Translations under genes and position numbers: made by a program | Notes under the pieces: model-generated | Seen by the model: the letters and a program-made list of their open reading frames with translations, nothing else | Told to the model about the DNA's origin: nothing | Database searches by the model: none | In this document: piece by piece, positions 47,883 to 59,897 of the stretch | Position numbering within the stretch: the stretch's first letter is position 1 | Layout: each line of letters begins with the position of its first letter | Assembly (NCBI GenBank): GCA_023614405.1 | Contig: CM042684.1 | Span: 208,574,941-208,638,940, forward strand | DNA length: 64,000 nt | Source of the DNA: Avena insularis | Lineage: Eukaryota; Streptophyta; Magnoliopsida; Poales; Poaceae | Direction of reading: 5' to 3'

Positions 47883-48826
47883 GAAAGCACGCTCGTAAAG
47901 TTCCTCCAAGCAAATCAAATGTACACCCGAACGCTAAACCCGTCAAACAGTCCCTACAATGTTTTGGTGATGAAAAGCGTAAGGCAATAGCTAAGGAACT
48001 AGCCCGGCTTGAGTTAGCCGGATTCATAGAAGAGGTCATCCACACTGAGTGGTTGGCCAATCCTGTAATGGTCCCTAAAAAGGACACCACTAATTTAAGG
48101 ATGTGTGTTGATTATACTGCATTGAACAAGGCTTGTCCCAAAGATCCGTTCTCTCTTCCTAGGATTGATCAAGTTATCGATTCTACAGCAGTCTAGGAAC
48201 TCCTATGTTTTCTCGACGCATATTCCGGTTATCACCAAATCCGAATGAAGGAATCTGACAAAGTGAAAACTTCATTCATAACCCCCTGCGGAACCTTTTG
48301 TTTCATTATGATGCCCTTTGGGCTCAAAAAATTAGGAGCTACATACCAGCGCACTATGCATCATTGCCTCCACGACCAAATCGGACGCAGTGTACATGCA
48401 TATGTGGACGATATAACGGTGATGTCCAAAAAGAAGGAAACGCTAATTTCTGACTTGGAAGAAACGTTCACCAATTTACGAAAATACAACATAATGCTTA
48501 ACCCGAAGAAATGCTTCTTTGGAATACCAGCCGAAAAACTGTTAGGTTTTATCGTGTCTCGAAGAGGCATAGAGGTAAACCGAGACAAGATTAAGGCTAT
48601 ACTCAATATTTCCAGGCCAACTCGCCTGAAGGACGTTCAAAGACTAACTGGTTGCATTGCTGCAGTCAGTCGGTTTGTAAGCCGGCTTAGTGAAAGAGCC
48701 GCACCACTATACAAGCTCCTGAAAAAGACCAAAAAGTTTGTTTGGACCAACGAAGCTGAAGCTGCACTACAAGAACTGAAAGCAGTACTCTCATCTGCTC
48801 CCATCCTTGCAGCACCGGAACCATAG
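47883..48826 (+). pseudogene. Reverse transcriptase of the Tat-lineage element
   Basis: A deletion of roughly 60-70 bases around 47920 removes the usual FAW...P block and shifts phase; from 47978 the reading is KRKAIAKELARLELAGFIEE, PVMVPKKDTTNLRMCVDYTA, DPFSLPRIDQVIDSTAV. A TAG at ~48196 precedes LDAYSGYHQI. The YVDD catalytic motif is intact at 48401-48412, and the thumb region (KLLGFIVSRRGIEVNRDKIK) follows. The stop at 48826 lies where PEP-QEP is usual. Confidence 0.88.
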
Positions 48827-48832
48827 GAACCG

Positions 48833-49756
48833 ATGTTGCTCTATCTCGCTGCGACAAACAGCATCATCGGTATCGTCATGGTAGTGGAGAGACCAGAGGA
48901 AAATCAGGAACACCTGGTGCAGCGTCCGACTTACTATCTCAGCAAGGTCTTAACTGAATCAAAGCAGCAGTATCCGCACTATCAAAAGCTGGCTTATGGT
49001 GTGTTCTTAGCATTTCGTAAGTTACGACATTATTTTCAGGAACATCCAATTACCATGGTGAGCACAACTCCCATGAGAGACATAATCAACAACAGTGATG
49101 CCACAGGACGTGTCACAAAATGGGGCATAGAGCTTTTAGCTTTTGACATTGAGTACAAACCTCGTACAGCAATCAAATCCCAAATCCTTGCTGACTTTGT
49201 TGCTGATTGGACAGAGACAACGGAGAATATGACCCTGCTAGATTCGGAGTACTGGACCTTACATTTTGATGGGTCTAAAGCGCTCGGGGGCTCGGGGGCT
49301 TGCGTGGTGCTCAAATCACCCCAAGGAGATAAACTTTTCTATGTATTGCAGATCCACTTCACGGATACGAAAAACATTGCTGAGTATGAAGCACTACTGC
49401 ATGGAATCCGGATTGCTAAGGATATCGGCATCCAACGTTTAATGTGTTATGGAGATTCGGATCTTGTTGCCCAACAAGTGTTGGATATCTGTAACGCGAA
49501 TAAACACATGGCAGCATATAGAGCTGTCATGGATGAACTATCTAAATTGTTTGAAGGGTTTGAAGTTCGACACATCCCTCGAACAGAAAATGAGGAAGAA
49601 GATGCAGTATCTCGTATAGGCTCTGCACGGAAAAAGGTTCCGGATGGCTCTTTTTTGGAGCACCTAAAAGTTCCCTCTATAAAGGGAGTAGACGAGGAAT
49701 ATCCGACCAAATGCGACTCACCTTTAGTAGCAGTTCTGGCTTTAATTCCCAGCTAG
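48833..49756 (+). pseudogene. RNase H plus second (archaeal-type) RNase H
   Basis: The first half is the RT-connected RNase H (PTYYLSKVLTESKQQYPHYQ, RKLRHYFQEHPITMV). The second half, from YWTLHFDGSKALGGSG, is an independent RNase H: Asp in HFDGS (49268), Glu in EYEALLHG (49388), Asp in GDSDL (49454) and a later Asp in EEEDAVSRIG. A dual RNase H is a known mark of Tat-group elements. All four acidic positions are present. Ends at TAG where PSWNQPYLDY would be expected. Confidence 0.88.
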
Positions 49757-51036
49757 AATCAACCCTACCTTGATTACTTGGTAGATGGAAAATTACCCGA
49801 AGACGAAGTTCTGAGCCGGCAGATCGTCCGACGAGAAAAAGCCTACACTATAATTAGTGGTGAGCTCTATAAGCGGAGTGCGTCTGGGGTCTTTCAACGC
49901 TGTGTATCTCCGGAAGAAGGAGTGGAAATCTTACGAGAAATCCACGAAGGCGAGTGTGGTCACCACACTACAGCCAAATCTCTATGGCAGAAGCTTTCTG
50001 ACATGGTTTTTTCTGGCTTACACCCAAGGTAGATGCCAAACGGCTAGTCAAGACATGCAAAGGCTGCCAAAAATACGCCAAACAAGCTCAGGTTCCGACT
50101 GATCAGCTACGAACAATACCTATAACATGGCCTTTCGCGGTCTAGGGGCTTGACATGGTAGGACCGTTTAAACGGGCTCCAAGTGGATTTACTCATCTCT
50201 TAGTCATGGTGGATAAATTCACAAAATGGATTGAGGCTAAACCCGTCACTAGTTGTGATGGAGCAACAACCAGAAGATTTGTCGAGGATGTCATAATCTG
50301 ATACGGTTATCCGCATAGCATTATCACGGACAACGGGAGTAATTTCTCTATGGGAAAGCTTGCCGAATTCTGCAACGAACAAAATATCCGGCTTGACATT
50401 GCGTCAGTTGCACATCTGCAAGCTAATGGACAAGTCAAAAGAGCGAATGGTTTAATCCTACAAGGCCTAAAACCAAGACTCGAAGCACCACTACGACGTG
50501 TCGCGGGGGCTTGGGCAGAGGAATTACCTTCTATAATATGGAGGTTACGAACAACTCTAAATAGGTCAACCGGATACACGCCTTTTTTCTTGGTCTATGG
50601 CATAGAAGTAGTTCTTCCTAGTGATTTAATTCACACTTCTCCTAGAGTTGCCATGTATATTGAAGAAGATGCCGAAATTTCTCGACAAAATGATCTCGAC
50701 TTAGTCGAAGAAGTTCGCGTCGTTGCTGAGAAGAGATCAACAACCTATCAGTAGAAGTTACGCAAGTATCATAGCCAGAGAGTCAGAAACTGGTCTTTCA
50801 AGAAGGGCGATTTGGTTTTCCGGCTTGTGCTGAAAAAAGCACAAACTTTCCCCAATATGGGAAGGGCCCTTTTTAGTTTGCCGAGTATTGCACAATGGTT
50901 CTTACTATCTAACTGGTATGCGGCCAGTCAAAGAATGACCTGCTACTAAGAAAAGAAAGAGAGATAGAGGCAGTACAGACCCGGAAGAATTAGACAGACC
51001 ATGGAATATTGCTCAGCTACGTCCCTTTTATTCTTA
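49757..51036 (+). pseudogene. Integrase of the Tat-lineage element
   Basis: HHCC residues: HEGECGHHTTAKS and CKGCQK. A frameshift next to a six-T run near 49998-50015 separates the zinc domain start from the rest. Core: Asp in GLDMVGPF (50152), Asp in IITDNGSNF (50329), then GQVKRANGL, where Lys (50437-50439) replaces the catalytic Glu at the correct 35-residue spacing. Stops TAG ~50143, TGA ~50300 and TAG 50752. The C-terminal part (KKGDLVFRL, then in another phase a VLHNGSYYLTGM block) ends with RPWNIAQLRPFYS near 51036. Confidence 0.87.
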
Positions 51037-51619
51037 GTTTATCTTTCTTTGCAATCATATATGTGTACATGTTCAATGAGAAATAAAGTGTTGGTTGCCT
51101 CAAAAAAATTCCGAGAAGTTTTTTACCATCTTATTTCCGATATATCATGTCACAGTCGAAAATCCCAGAATACTTGAAAGTACTTTATGCTCATGTTTGT
51201 TCTGGTTTATATTTCTGATTCTAAAATTGCTACCTTCAGGTATAAATCTAAATTTTATAGTCTATACTTTGGTTATTTGTCAGATTGCTGGATGGAGGCA
51301 TTTTTCGAGTAGTGAATTGTTGGTACGGGAAGCCGGCTTTGTTTCCGAATTTAAACTGGTTTAGCAATTGAGCTCCGTTGGTCGACAAAGTTTCCGTGCT
51401 AAAGGTTGGCCGACTCACGAAAGGAATGAGGCGGAAAGCCAGATAAACGATAAGTATAGACAAAAAAGCATAAGTGCTTATGTAAACATTTTAGGCATGA
51501 AAATTATAAAGCCAAAAGTGCTGAATAAATAAAATAAAACTTAGCACTAGCAAAAGTATCATACTACTGATTTACAACCCGAATTGTTTTCAGAATAATA
51601 CATTGTTTGTTCTGATGCT
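51037..51619. other. Spacer between pol and the antisense frame
   Basis: No gene seen. Contains AATAAA at 51087 shortly after the pol end, and AT-rich DNA. Confidence 0.5.
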
Positions 51620-52426
51620 CTACGATGCAGGGGAAGAAGAAGGAGCTGTCGGCTCACTGGAGACATCAGTCGCGCCTCGATATCTTTCCGAGACGTTCAA
51701 ATCCAATATGGTTTGCTCGTCGTCGGAAGCTTCACCAGTTTCTTCGGCGGGCGGAGGCGGCATCTCTACGCGAGTGAAGAAGGGGGTATCGTAGCTGGTC
51801 AAGTCAGCTACGTGGCACCCATATACGGCACAGGAGTCCATAATGGCTTTGATGTCCTGCTCCTGACCGTCTTCATCCACTTTATAGTACCCTCTGGTTA
51901 CTTGCCAGATTTCCATGTTTCTATGGTGGATCATAACCATGGTAAGAACGTTCTGCACTGCGGTCCGTGCATAGGACATGTTCTAGTCCTGGATAAGCTG
52001 GGGCATCTCCTTAGCTTTGTCTCGCACTTCAAAGCCGGACATGCTATGCATGTCCGGAACCTTGAGAACCTCACCAATATCCTCAATGGATTGGCGGAAG
52101 TCATGAAGCAAATCGCCGACTTCTGTAAGACGGCTAGTGCGAGATTCGGCAAAGGCTAAGTCCAGTAAGTTCAGAGGACCTGCGCATGTAATGCAAAAGG
52201 GATAATAAAATAAATCTGAACTCCAAAGAGTCGAAAGATGCAGAAAAGTCAGATAGAAGGAAACGTACTGAATATGACATCGTCGACTTTGGTCTTCTCC
52301 TCCCGAAGACTCTGGAGTTCAGCCTGGAGTGCCTCGGAAATATCCTTCTCTCTGAATAATTCATTGTTGAGATTCGAGATTTTCTTATCCTGGAGCACAA
52401 TCTTATGATCGTGCTCCTCGGTGGCC
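51620..52426 (-). pseudogene. Antisense ORF of the Tat-lineage element, candidate intron
   Basis: The downstream part reads ESRTSRLTEVGDLLHDFRQS, EVLKVPDMHSMSGFEVRDKA, a TAG at 51983-51985, then MSYARTAVQNVLTMVMIHHR and an acidic tail ending SSEPTAPSSSPAS. The upstream part (NNELFREKDISEALQAELQS) is coiled-coil-like. Between them 52268-52180 has GT...AG borders (GTACGTTTCC, CATGCGCAG), but joining the exons as they stand shifts the frame by one base. Upstream sequence is lost at the 52427 insertion. Antisense ORFs at this place are known in Tat-group elements. Confidence 0.6.
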
Positions 52427-53983
52427 TGATATATTGCAAATGTATCTATAATTTTTGATGTTCCATGCTTGGTTTTATCTACTTTCTTATGTTTTGTCCA
52501 CATTTTGGAGTACTTTTCATATGATTTCTTGGACTAACCTATTAACAAGAGCCACAATGCCAGCTGCCTGTTTTCTGCTGTTTTTGGTTTTAGGAAGTTA
52601 GAAAATGAATATTCTCGGAATTGGACGGGACAAAAGCCAAAGTCACTATTTTACCGAGAGACATCTGGAGCCAGAATACGAGACGGAGAGGGGCTGGGGC
52701 CTGGCCCGCGCCAGGGGGTGGTCTGGCCGCCCTAGGCACCCCCTCGGCCTCTCCTTCCGTCTATATATTGCCTCTGATACGGAAACCCTAAGTACCCGAT
52801 CAAAATTCCACGAAAGAGTCTGTAGCCGTCGTCATCTCCATCGCTAGATCGGGAGGGATCTGAAGCTCTTCCCGGCACCCTGCCGGAGAGGGGAATTCAC
52901 CCTGGATGCCTTCTTCATCATCATGCAAGCCTCCGGTGTGATGCGTGAGTAGTTCATCTCTGGACTACGGGTCCATGTAGTAGCTAGATGGCTGGTTCTC
53001 CTCCTTTGTGCTTTCATGTCTAGATCTTGTGAGTCTGCTCATGATCAAGATCATCTATTTGTAATTCTGCATGTTGTGTTTGCGGGGATCCGATGGATAT
53101 TGAGATGCTATTTCAGATTGATTATTGATTCTATCATGTCTTTGTTATTTGTGATCTTGCATGCTTTCCGTTGTTAGTAGCTATCTTGGCCAAGTAGATG
53201 CTAGCAACTCCAAGAGTTAGTATTTATGCTCGATAGTGGGTTCATGCCTCTGGTAATCTGGGGAAGTGACAGAAATCTCTAAGATACTAGATGTGTTGTT
53301 GCTTCTAGGGAGAAAACAACAATCGTTTGTTTATAGAACAATCATATTGTTTACTTTACACGCAATTCGTAAAGCAATAATCTGTTCCTTGCAACTTAAT
53401 ACTGGAGGGGGTTCGGATGATAACCTGAAGGTGGATTATTAGTCATAGATGCAGTTGGATGGCGGTCTATGTATAATGTTGTAATTCCCAATCAAGTCTC
53501 AAAGGAGTCAAGATGATTAGTATATGCATGTATTGCTTTCTCGGTGTTTGTTAATTGCCCTGCTGTAATTTGTTCACCCAACATGTTATCTATCTAAGGA
53601 GAGGCACCTCTAGTGAACTATGGACCCCGGTCCTTTCTTTTACATTAAATCTACAAACTGTTTACTGCTTTGTGTTTACTTTCTGCAAACTATCACTTCC
53701 TTCCATTCGATATGTTTAATCCTTTGTTTTCAGCAAAACCGGTGAGATTGACAACCTCATCGCAAGTTGGGGATTGAAATGGTGGAGTTGGTGTTGCAGT
53801 GTCTCACGCTGTCGTCATTGGCACCCGCGATGCGCCAAAGTTCAGCTAGCAACACCTTTGGGTGTTTCCTTGCTCCTACTGGATTGATAACCTTGGTTTC
53901 GTACTGAGGGAAAACTTACTTCTGTGCTCATCATACCTTCCTCTTGGGGTTCCCCAACGAGCTCGATATATTTTGGGCCAGCA
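52427..53983 (+). mobile_element. Left-arm LTR
   Basis: 1,557 bp, TGATATATTGCAAATG... to ...TTGGGCCAGCA. Same family as the solo LTR at 19426 and the right-arm LTR. TATA at 52761-52768. Confidence 0.87.
52761..52768 (+). promoter_or_regulatory. LTR TATA box
   Basis: CTATATAT after a GC-rich U3, followed by AAACCCTAAGTACCC as in the solo LTR. Confidence 0.62.
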
Positions 53984-53993
53984 AGACTTTTTC

Positions 53994-54011
53994 TGGCGCC
54001 GTTGCCGGGGA
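53994..54011 (+). other. tRNA-Asp primer binding site, left arm
   Basis: TGGCGCCGTTGCCGGGGA, ten bases after the LTR end; identical to the site at 31520-31537 on the other strand. Confidence 0.87.
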
Positions 54012-54197
54012 GTCAAGGACATCTTCACAAGGGGAGTCCCGCATCACCAATCTCTTTTCTTTGTTATTTTTGTTTTGCTTAGTTTACTTTTGCTTTGTTT
54101 GCTTGTTTCTTTATCAAAAACACAAAAACATTAGTTCCTACTATAGTTGGTATTCTCGTTGGTCTATCATTGTCTTGCTTTATCATGCTTACTATCA

Positions 54198-55201
54198 ATG
54201 GTTGGTTTCTTTGAAACTGAATCTAATTGGCAAGGTGGGTTCACGGAAGAACAAAAATATTATTATAAGGAACACTGCTTGTCACAAAAGGGAAACTCTT
54301 ATGGGAACAAATTGATAAATTGAATACCATTGCTAGAAACGTGTGCTCTACTTATAATGTTACTTATTGCGTTGATAAATCATGTTGCTATAGGAGGTAT
54401 AAACACCTCCCTTTTCAATGTGAGTATAATGATAATGTTACCATCTCTTCCTATGTTAAAGGAAATTATGACTTTTATGATGTGGAACAAATTGAAGAAT
54501 TTATTGCTTGGAAGGGTGCATTTGAAATTGCTAGTTTGCTTGAAAATACTGATGATGCACCTTATAAATATGAGGTTTATGATATACTTCAATTTTGCTT
54601 TGATAATTACAAGGAAGAAAATGGCTATATTCTTGAATATCTTAATAGATGCTCTCCACCAGCGGAAGAGACTAATGCCTTGCAGTAGCCTATGGAAGAA
54701 GAAATTGATGAAACTAGAAGCTCATTGGATGAAAAAGAGGAGGAGAGTGATGATCAAGAGAGTAACTCTTTACCCCTTACAATATGTGATTATCCCCCAT
54801 GCTTACTAAAGGAGGATGAATGTTATGTTCCTGAGGATTCTTTTGAATTTTTTTATAATAAAGCTCTAGTGCTTGTAGATCATGAAAAGCATGCTTTATG
54901 TGATAGTTATATTGTTGAGTTTATTCATGAGGCTACTGAAAATTATTATTTTAGAGGAAAATATGGTTGTAGAAGTTTTCATGGTACTGAAACACCTCTC
55001 TATGTGCTGAAAGTTTTGAAGTTACTTTTGATTTATCTTCCTATGCCTGTCACTTTGTTCTTTGTGAGTTTATTTGCGTATAAGATTCCTATGCATAGGA
55101 AGTGGGTTAGACTTAAATGTGTTTTGAATTTTCTTCTTGATGCTCTCTTTTACTTCAATTCATATTTCTTATGTGAGCATCATCGAAATTCTTTTGCCTA
55201 A
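54198..55201 (+). pseudogene. Shortened gag-like frame, left arm
   Basis: Starts at ATG 54198 (MVGFFETESNWQGGFTEEQK), shifts phase near 54300, and from there reads EQIDKLNTIARNVCSTYNVT, then an acidic segment and a TAG at 54686. It continues MEEEIDETRSSLDEKEEESD to CDSYIVEFIHEATENYYFRG and a hydrophobic C-terminus. The CDSYIV block matches the last part of the right-arm frame (CDSYIVNFIHDSTESYYERG). The capsid and zinc-knuckle part found in the right arm is missing. Function unknown beyond belonging to the gag side. Confidence 0.6.
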
Positions 55202-57141
55202 CTTAAAGGCGTTAAAGAAAAGTACTTATTGGGAGATAACCCAAAAGTTTTAGATGAGTCTTGGAAGTTAATACTTCAGTAATAACCGCTCCTTATCCTT
55301 TTTATTTGCTTTTTGTGCCAAGAGTAACCTCTAATGAGACAGAAGTAATGATTGGGAAAGTTGCTGTCCCGAAACAGATTTATGTGCTTCACCGTAAAAA
55401 TTCGTGTAAAATCTCTGTACGTCCTTTTGAGGCATGAATGTTTGTGCTTCTGCCCCAGGTTGTTATCTAACTTTCGTTAGTTCAACACGTTTTGATTTGA
55501 GCAACAGAAGGTCTTTGAAATTTTTTGTCTTCACCTGCTGGTCTATTTTGACAGATTTCTGCCATTTTTGTGCATTTTGTTTCTTGTTGGTTCCTTTTTG
55601 AGTTCTTTTGGGGAATTGAGCTTTTTGAGGGAAGTGCTACAGTAGATAGTGTTTTAATGGAAGTTTATTGGTGTTAGAACTGAACCTAAAGACTTATTAT
55701 CTTGAGTGCACTAATGTTGCTAATAAAGATTGTGTGAAGTTTTGTATGAAGGAAAAATTTCAGGTGTATGGAAGGAATGAGTAATGAGATGAAGGATGGA
55801 CTAAAGCTCAAGCTTGGGGATACCACGTGTGTCACCCCAAGAAATATCTAAGAAGTACAAGCTTCAAAGCTTGGGGATGCCCAAGGCATCCCCCTCTTCA
55901 TCAATAAAAATCCCAGGTTTCTTCCAAATGCTTCATTTTTATTGTTTCATGCACAGTTGTGTTGTTCTTGGAGCGTCTTCTTTTTCATTTTCATTTTGGT
56001 TTTTCGTTTGCTTTGGTTGCTTAGTTTGCTGAATAAATTGGTTGGACCCCCTCTTTCATACATTGGTTTTCAAATAGTTTGGTTTGGTTTGGAAAAGAGT
56101 AGGAAAGTTCATGCTTAAGTGGTAAAGAGAGGTTGTTTTTGACTGTGGCCTATGCTTTGTCATGCCATGCTTGATATTGTTTTGTATTTATGCTTAGTAT
56201 TTGTTGCTATAGCATGACTTGTTATAAACAATTGAGATTGCTTAATGTGCCTTGGATGAATCATGCGTTGTTTTAGCATATTAAAGCATAGTATCATGGT
56301 ATTCTCCTTTGATGCTTTATTTGGGTTGACTTGGCGCATGCTCACACCATGTTATGACTATCCAAAGTCACCATAGCCTTGCTGATCCTTTAGTTTTCAG
56401 CTTGTAGTATCACTTTATGCTTTGATCAATGATGTTTTGTCGCTCTGCATGATTATGGCCATTATTGCTCTTAGTTTGTCGCTCCCGCCTTTTTTAGCCT
56501 CATGACCAAGTATGAGTTCCACTCATGCATCCAACTCCCTAAACCAAGTTATTCCAAAGAGTCAACCATACCTACCTATTATCTTATGCTATTCCAAGTA
56601 TATTCATGCTTTTGTGTATCTTCCAAATTAAACTTGTTATGAGAAAACTAGTGATTGAAGCTCTCACAAACTTGATGGAACACTTTACTTTTCTTGCCCT
56701 TAATAAACTTGAAGCATTGTGTCGTCTATGTTGTATATGCTTGCCCTTATTTGTTGGGGATTAGCAGAACCATGCTATCATGGGGAACGCTTTCAAAATT
56801 GCATGGGTACTTTGAACCTAGTTGATATCATGCTCTTTTGTCTATGGATGTCGTCGGTGTGAAATGAAAGGGGAGCTTGTAAGTCCATGGAGTTATGTAT
56901 ATGTGTTAGAGAAACGCCTGTCATTGGTCTCTATGCTGCTTCGATATGAGTGAAGAAGAAGAAAACAATAAATGAGTCGCCTATGAAGCATTCTTCTTAT
57001 AAAAAGAGTCCTATTGAGAAACTTGAATTTATCTTGAAGGTGTCCTATGTATTTATATTCCTATGAGGGACAAGCTGAATACTATTATGCTATGTTTTCT
57101 TTATGAGAAACAAACAAACGTCTTGCAAAACAAAAGATTCA
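55202..57141. other. Non-coding 3' region, left arm
   Basis: Runs from TTAAAGGCGTTAAAGAAAAG to the palindrome centre. It is the reverse complement of 57142-59710 with gaps; the largest loss is the segment equivalent to ~57240-57900. No gene supported. Confidence 0.75.
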
Positions 57142-57235
57142 TGAATAACAATGCTTTGCAAGACGTTTGTTTGTTTCACATAAAGAAAACATAGCATAGT
57201 GGCATTCAGCTTGTCCCTCATAGAGTAGCAAACAT
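57050..57235. repeat. Centre of the inverted repeat
   Basis: ATGAGGGACAAGCTGAAT...CAAACGTCTTGCAAA on the left faces its complement TTTGCAAGACGTTTG...ATTCAGCTTGTCCCTCAT on the right. The short loop has at its middle the perfect 10-bp palindrome ATTCATGAAT (57137-57146). Confidence 0.9.
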
Positions 57236-59897
57236 AAATGCATAGGACACCTTCAAAGTTCATAAGAGTGACTAGATACAAATAGTTTAAAAGAAGCAAT
57301 ATCAAAGCTATGCATCAATCAACAGGTCTTGGGACAATGCACATAGAACTAAGAATGGCCACTATGCTCTCAAAGTAGGTGCATAAAGATAGAAGGTGGA
57401 GACTCAAAATAAAGGTAAAAGAAAGGCCTTCATAGAAGGAAGTAGGGGTTCAAGTTTCATAAAGAGCTTCCAAAAATTATGGTACTTATTAGCTTTCAGC
57501 TCTCATTGCCCCTATCATAAGCATCTTGAAGTGATTAAGGTTAAAGTGAACAAACTATGGAGTATATGCTTGACAAAGTATAAGTTGGCAATCTCATGTC
57601 CCTTGAATACGAGGGCCGCTCCTCATGCTACTCAAGTTTAGTTACCGGTAAGTTCTTGTCATAGTAAGTACATGTGTATCATAGAGAACCGCCAACAAGG
57701 TACCCCTTGCTCGATGATACGGAAGAATCCCCATATCAAAATGACAAGGCAAGTAGACAACGAGCATCTCAGCAATCTTCTTATTTACCATGGGAATATG
57801 GTGCTTTTTTCTCCCTTTCCTCTTTTCTCATATCTCTTTTTTCTCTTTTTTCTTTTTTTTTCTTTTTTTTCTTTTTTCTCTTTTTTCTCAATATCTGACT
57901 CCTTTTTTATAAGAAGAATGCTTCATAGACAGCTCATTATGGTTACGCTGTAGGTTTCCACCATGACAGCATGGATTAGACCAGCGTCCCAGGCGTTTCT
58001 CTAACACATATACATAACTCCATGGACTTACAAGATCCCCTTTCATTTCACACCGACGACATCCATAGACAAAAGATCATAATATCAACTAGGTACAAAG
58101 TACAAGTGCAATGTTGAAAGCGTTCCCCATGACAGCATGGTTCTGCTAATCCCCAACAAATAAGTGCAAGCATATACAACATAGACGACACAATGCTTCA
58201 AGTTTATTAAGGGCAAGAAAAGTAAAGTGTGCCATCAAGTTCGTGAGAGCTTTAATCACTAGTTTTCTCATAACAAGTCTAATTCGGAAGGTAGATAAAA
58301 ACATGAATATACTTGGAATAGCATATGCTAGTAGGTAGGTATGGTGGACTCTTTGGAAATAACTTGGTTTTAGGAGTTGGATGCATGAGTAGAACTCATA
58401 CTTGGTTACGGAGGCTAGCAAAAGACTGTGAGCGACCAACTAAGAGAGAAATAATAGCCATAATCATGCAGAGCGACAAAACATCATTGATCAAAGCATA
58501 AAGTGATACTACAAGTTGAAAACTAAAGGATCATAAAGGCTATGGTGACTTGGGATAGTCATAACATGGTGTGAGCATGTGCCATGTCAACCCAAATAAA
58601 GCATCAAAGGAGAATACCACAATACTATGCTTTAATATGCTAAAACAACACATGATCCTTCCAAGGCGCATTAAGCAATCTCAATTGTTTATAACAAGTC
58701 ATTATACAACAAAGAATACTAATCATAAAGCCAAAACAAAATCAAGCATGGCATGACAAAGCATATGCCACAGTCAAAAACAAGCTCTCTTTACCACTTA
58801 AGCATGAACTTTCCTACTCTTTTCCAATCCAAACCAAACTATTTGAAAACCAATGTACGAAAGAGGGGGTCCAACCAATTTATTCAGCAAACTAAGAAAG
58901 CCAAGCAAACGAAAAACCAAAACGAAAACGAAAAAGAATACGCTCCAAGAACAACACAACTATGCATGAAACAATAAAAATGAAGTGTTTGGAAGAAACC
59001 TGGGATTTTTATTGATGAAGAAGGGGATGCCCAAGGCATCCCCAAGCTTTGACGCTTGTACTTCTTGGATATTTCTTGGGGTGACACGCGTGGCATCCCC
59101 AAGCTTGAGCTTTAGTCCATTCGTCATCTCATTACTCATTCCTTCCATACACCTGAAAATTTTCCTTCATACAAAACTTCACACAATCTTTATTAGCAAC
59201 ATTAGTGCACTCAAGATAATAAGTATTTAGGTTCAGTTTCAACACCAATAAAACTTCCATTAAAACACAAGCTACTGAAGCACTTCCCTCAAAAAGCTCA
59301 ATTCCCCAAAAGAACTCAAAAAGGAACCAACAAGAAGCAAATACAGAAAATGGCAGAAATCTATCAAAACAGACCAATAGGTAAAGACGAATTTTTTCGA
59401 AGACCTTATGTTGCGCAAATCAAAAAGTGTTGAACTAACGAAAGTTAGATAACAACCTGGGGCAGAAGTGCAAAAATTCATGCCTCAAAAGGATGTACAG
59501 ATATTTTACACGAATGTTTACAGTGGAGCACGGAAATCTGTTTCGGAACAACAACTTTCCCAATCATTACTTGTCTCTCATTAGAGGTTACTCTTGGCAC
59601 AAAAAGCAAATAAAAAGGATAAGGAGCAGTTATTACTGAAGTAATAACTTCCAAGACTCATCTAAAACTTTTGGGTTATCTCCCAATAAGTACTTTTCTT
59701 TAACGCCTTTAAGTTAGGCTTGATAGTTTGAGAAGATGCTCACATAAGAAATATGAATTGAAGTAAAAGAGAGCATCAAGAAAAAAAATTCAAAACACAT
59801 TTAAGTATAACCCACTTCCTATGCATAGGAATCTTGTAAAGAAACAAGTCATGAAAGCACAAAGCAACAAGCATAGGAAAGCAAAACAAGTGCAACT
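57142..59897. other. Non-coding 3' region, right arm
   Basis: Complement of the left-arm tail. It also shares ~57225-58450 with ~23800-25000 of the Athila-like element. A polypyrimidine tract lies at 57808-57905. No polypurine tract or 3' LTR is present before the centre. Confidence 0.75.
57808..57905 (+). repeat. Expanded polypyrimidine tract
   Basis: Repeated CTTTTTTC-type units; the shorter homologue is at 24345-24432. Confidence 0.8.

Larger units (their letters stand above)
43276..52426 (+). mobile_element. Tat-lineage Gypsy retrotransposon, truncated at the 3' end
   Basis: Order: 5' LTR (509 bp), primer site TGGCGCCCACCATGGGGC, long gag, protease, RT, RNase H, second RNase H, integrase, then an antisense frame. 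The double RNase H and the antisense frame between integrase and 3' LTR are known Tat-group traits. It is inserted in the chromovirus integrase on the left and cut at 52426 by another LTR on the right, so its 3' LTR is missing from the window. Confidence 0.87.

Noticed and set aside
53994..54011. Possible tRNA-Asp gene fragment
   Set aside because: Only the 18 bases complementary to a tRNA 3' end are present, directly after an LTR; this is a primer binding site.
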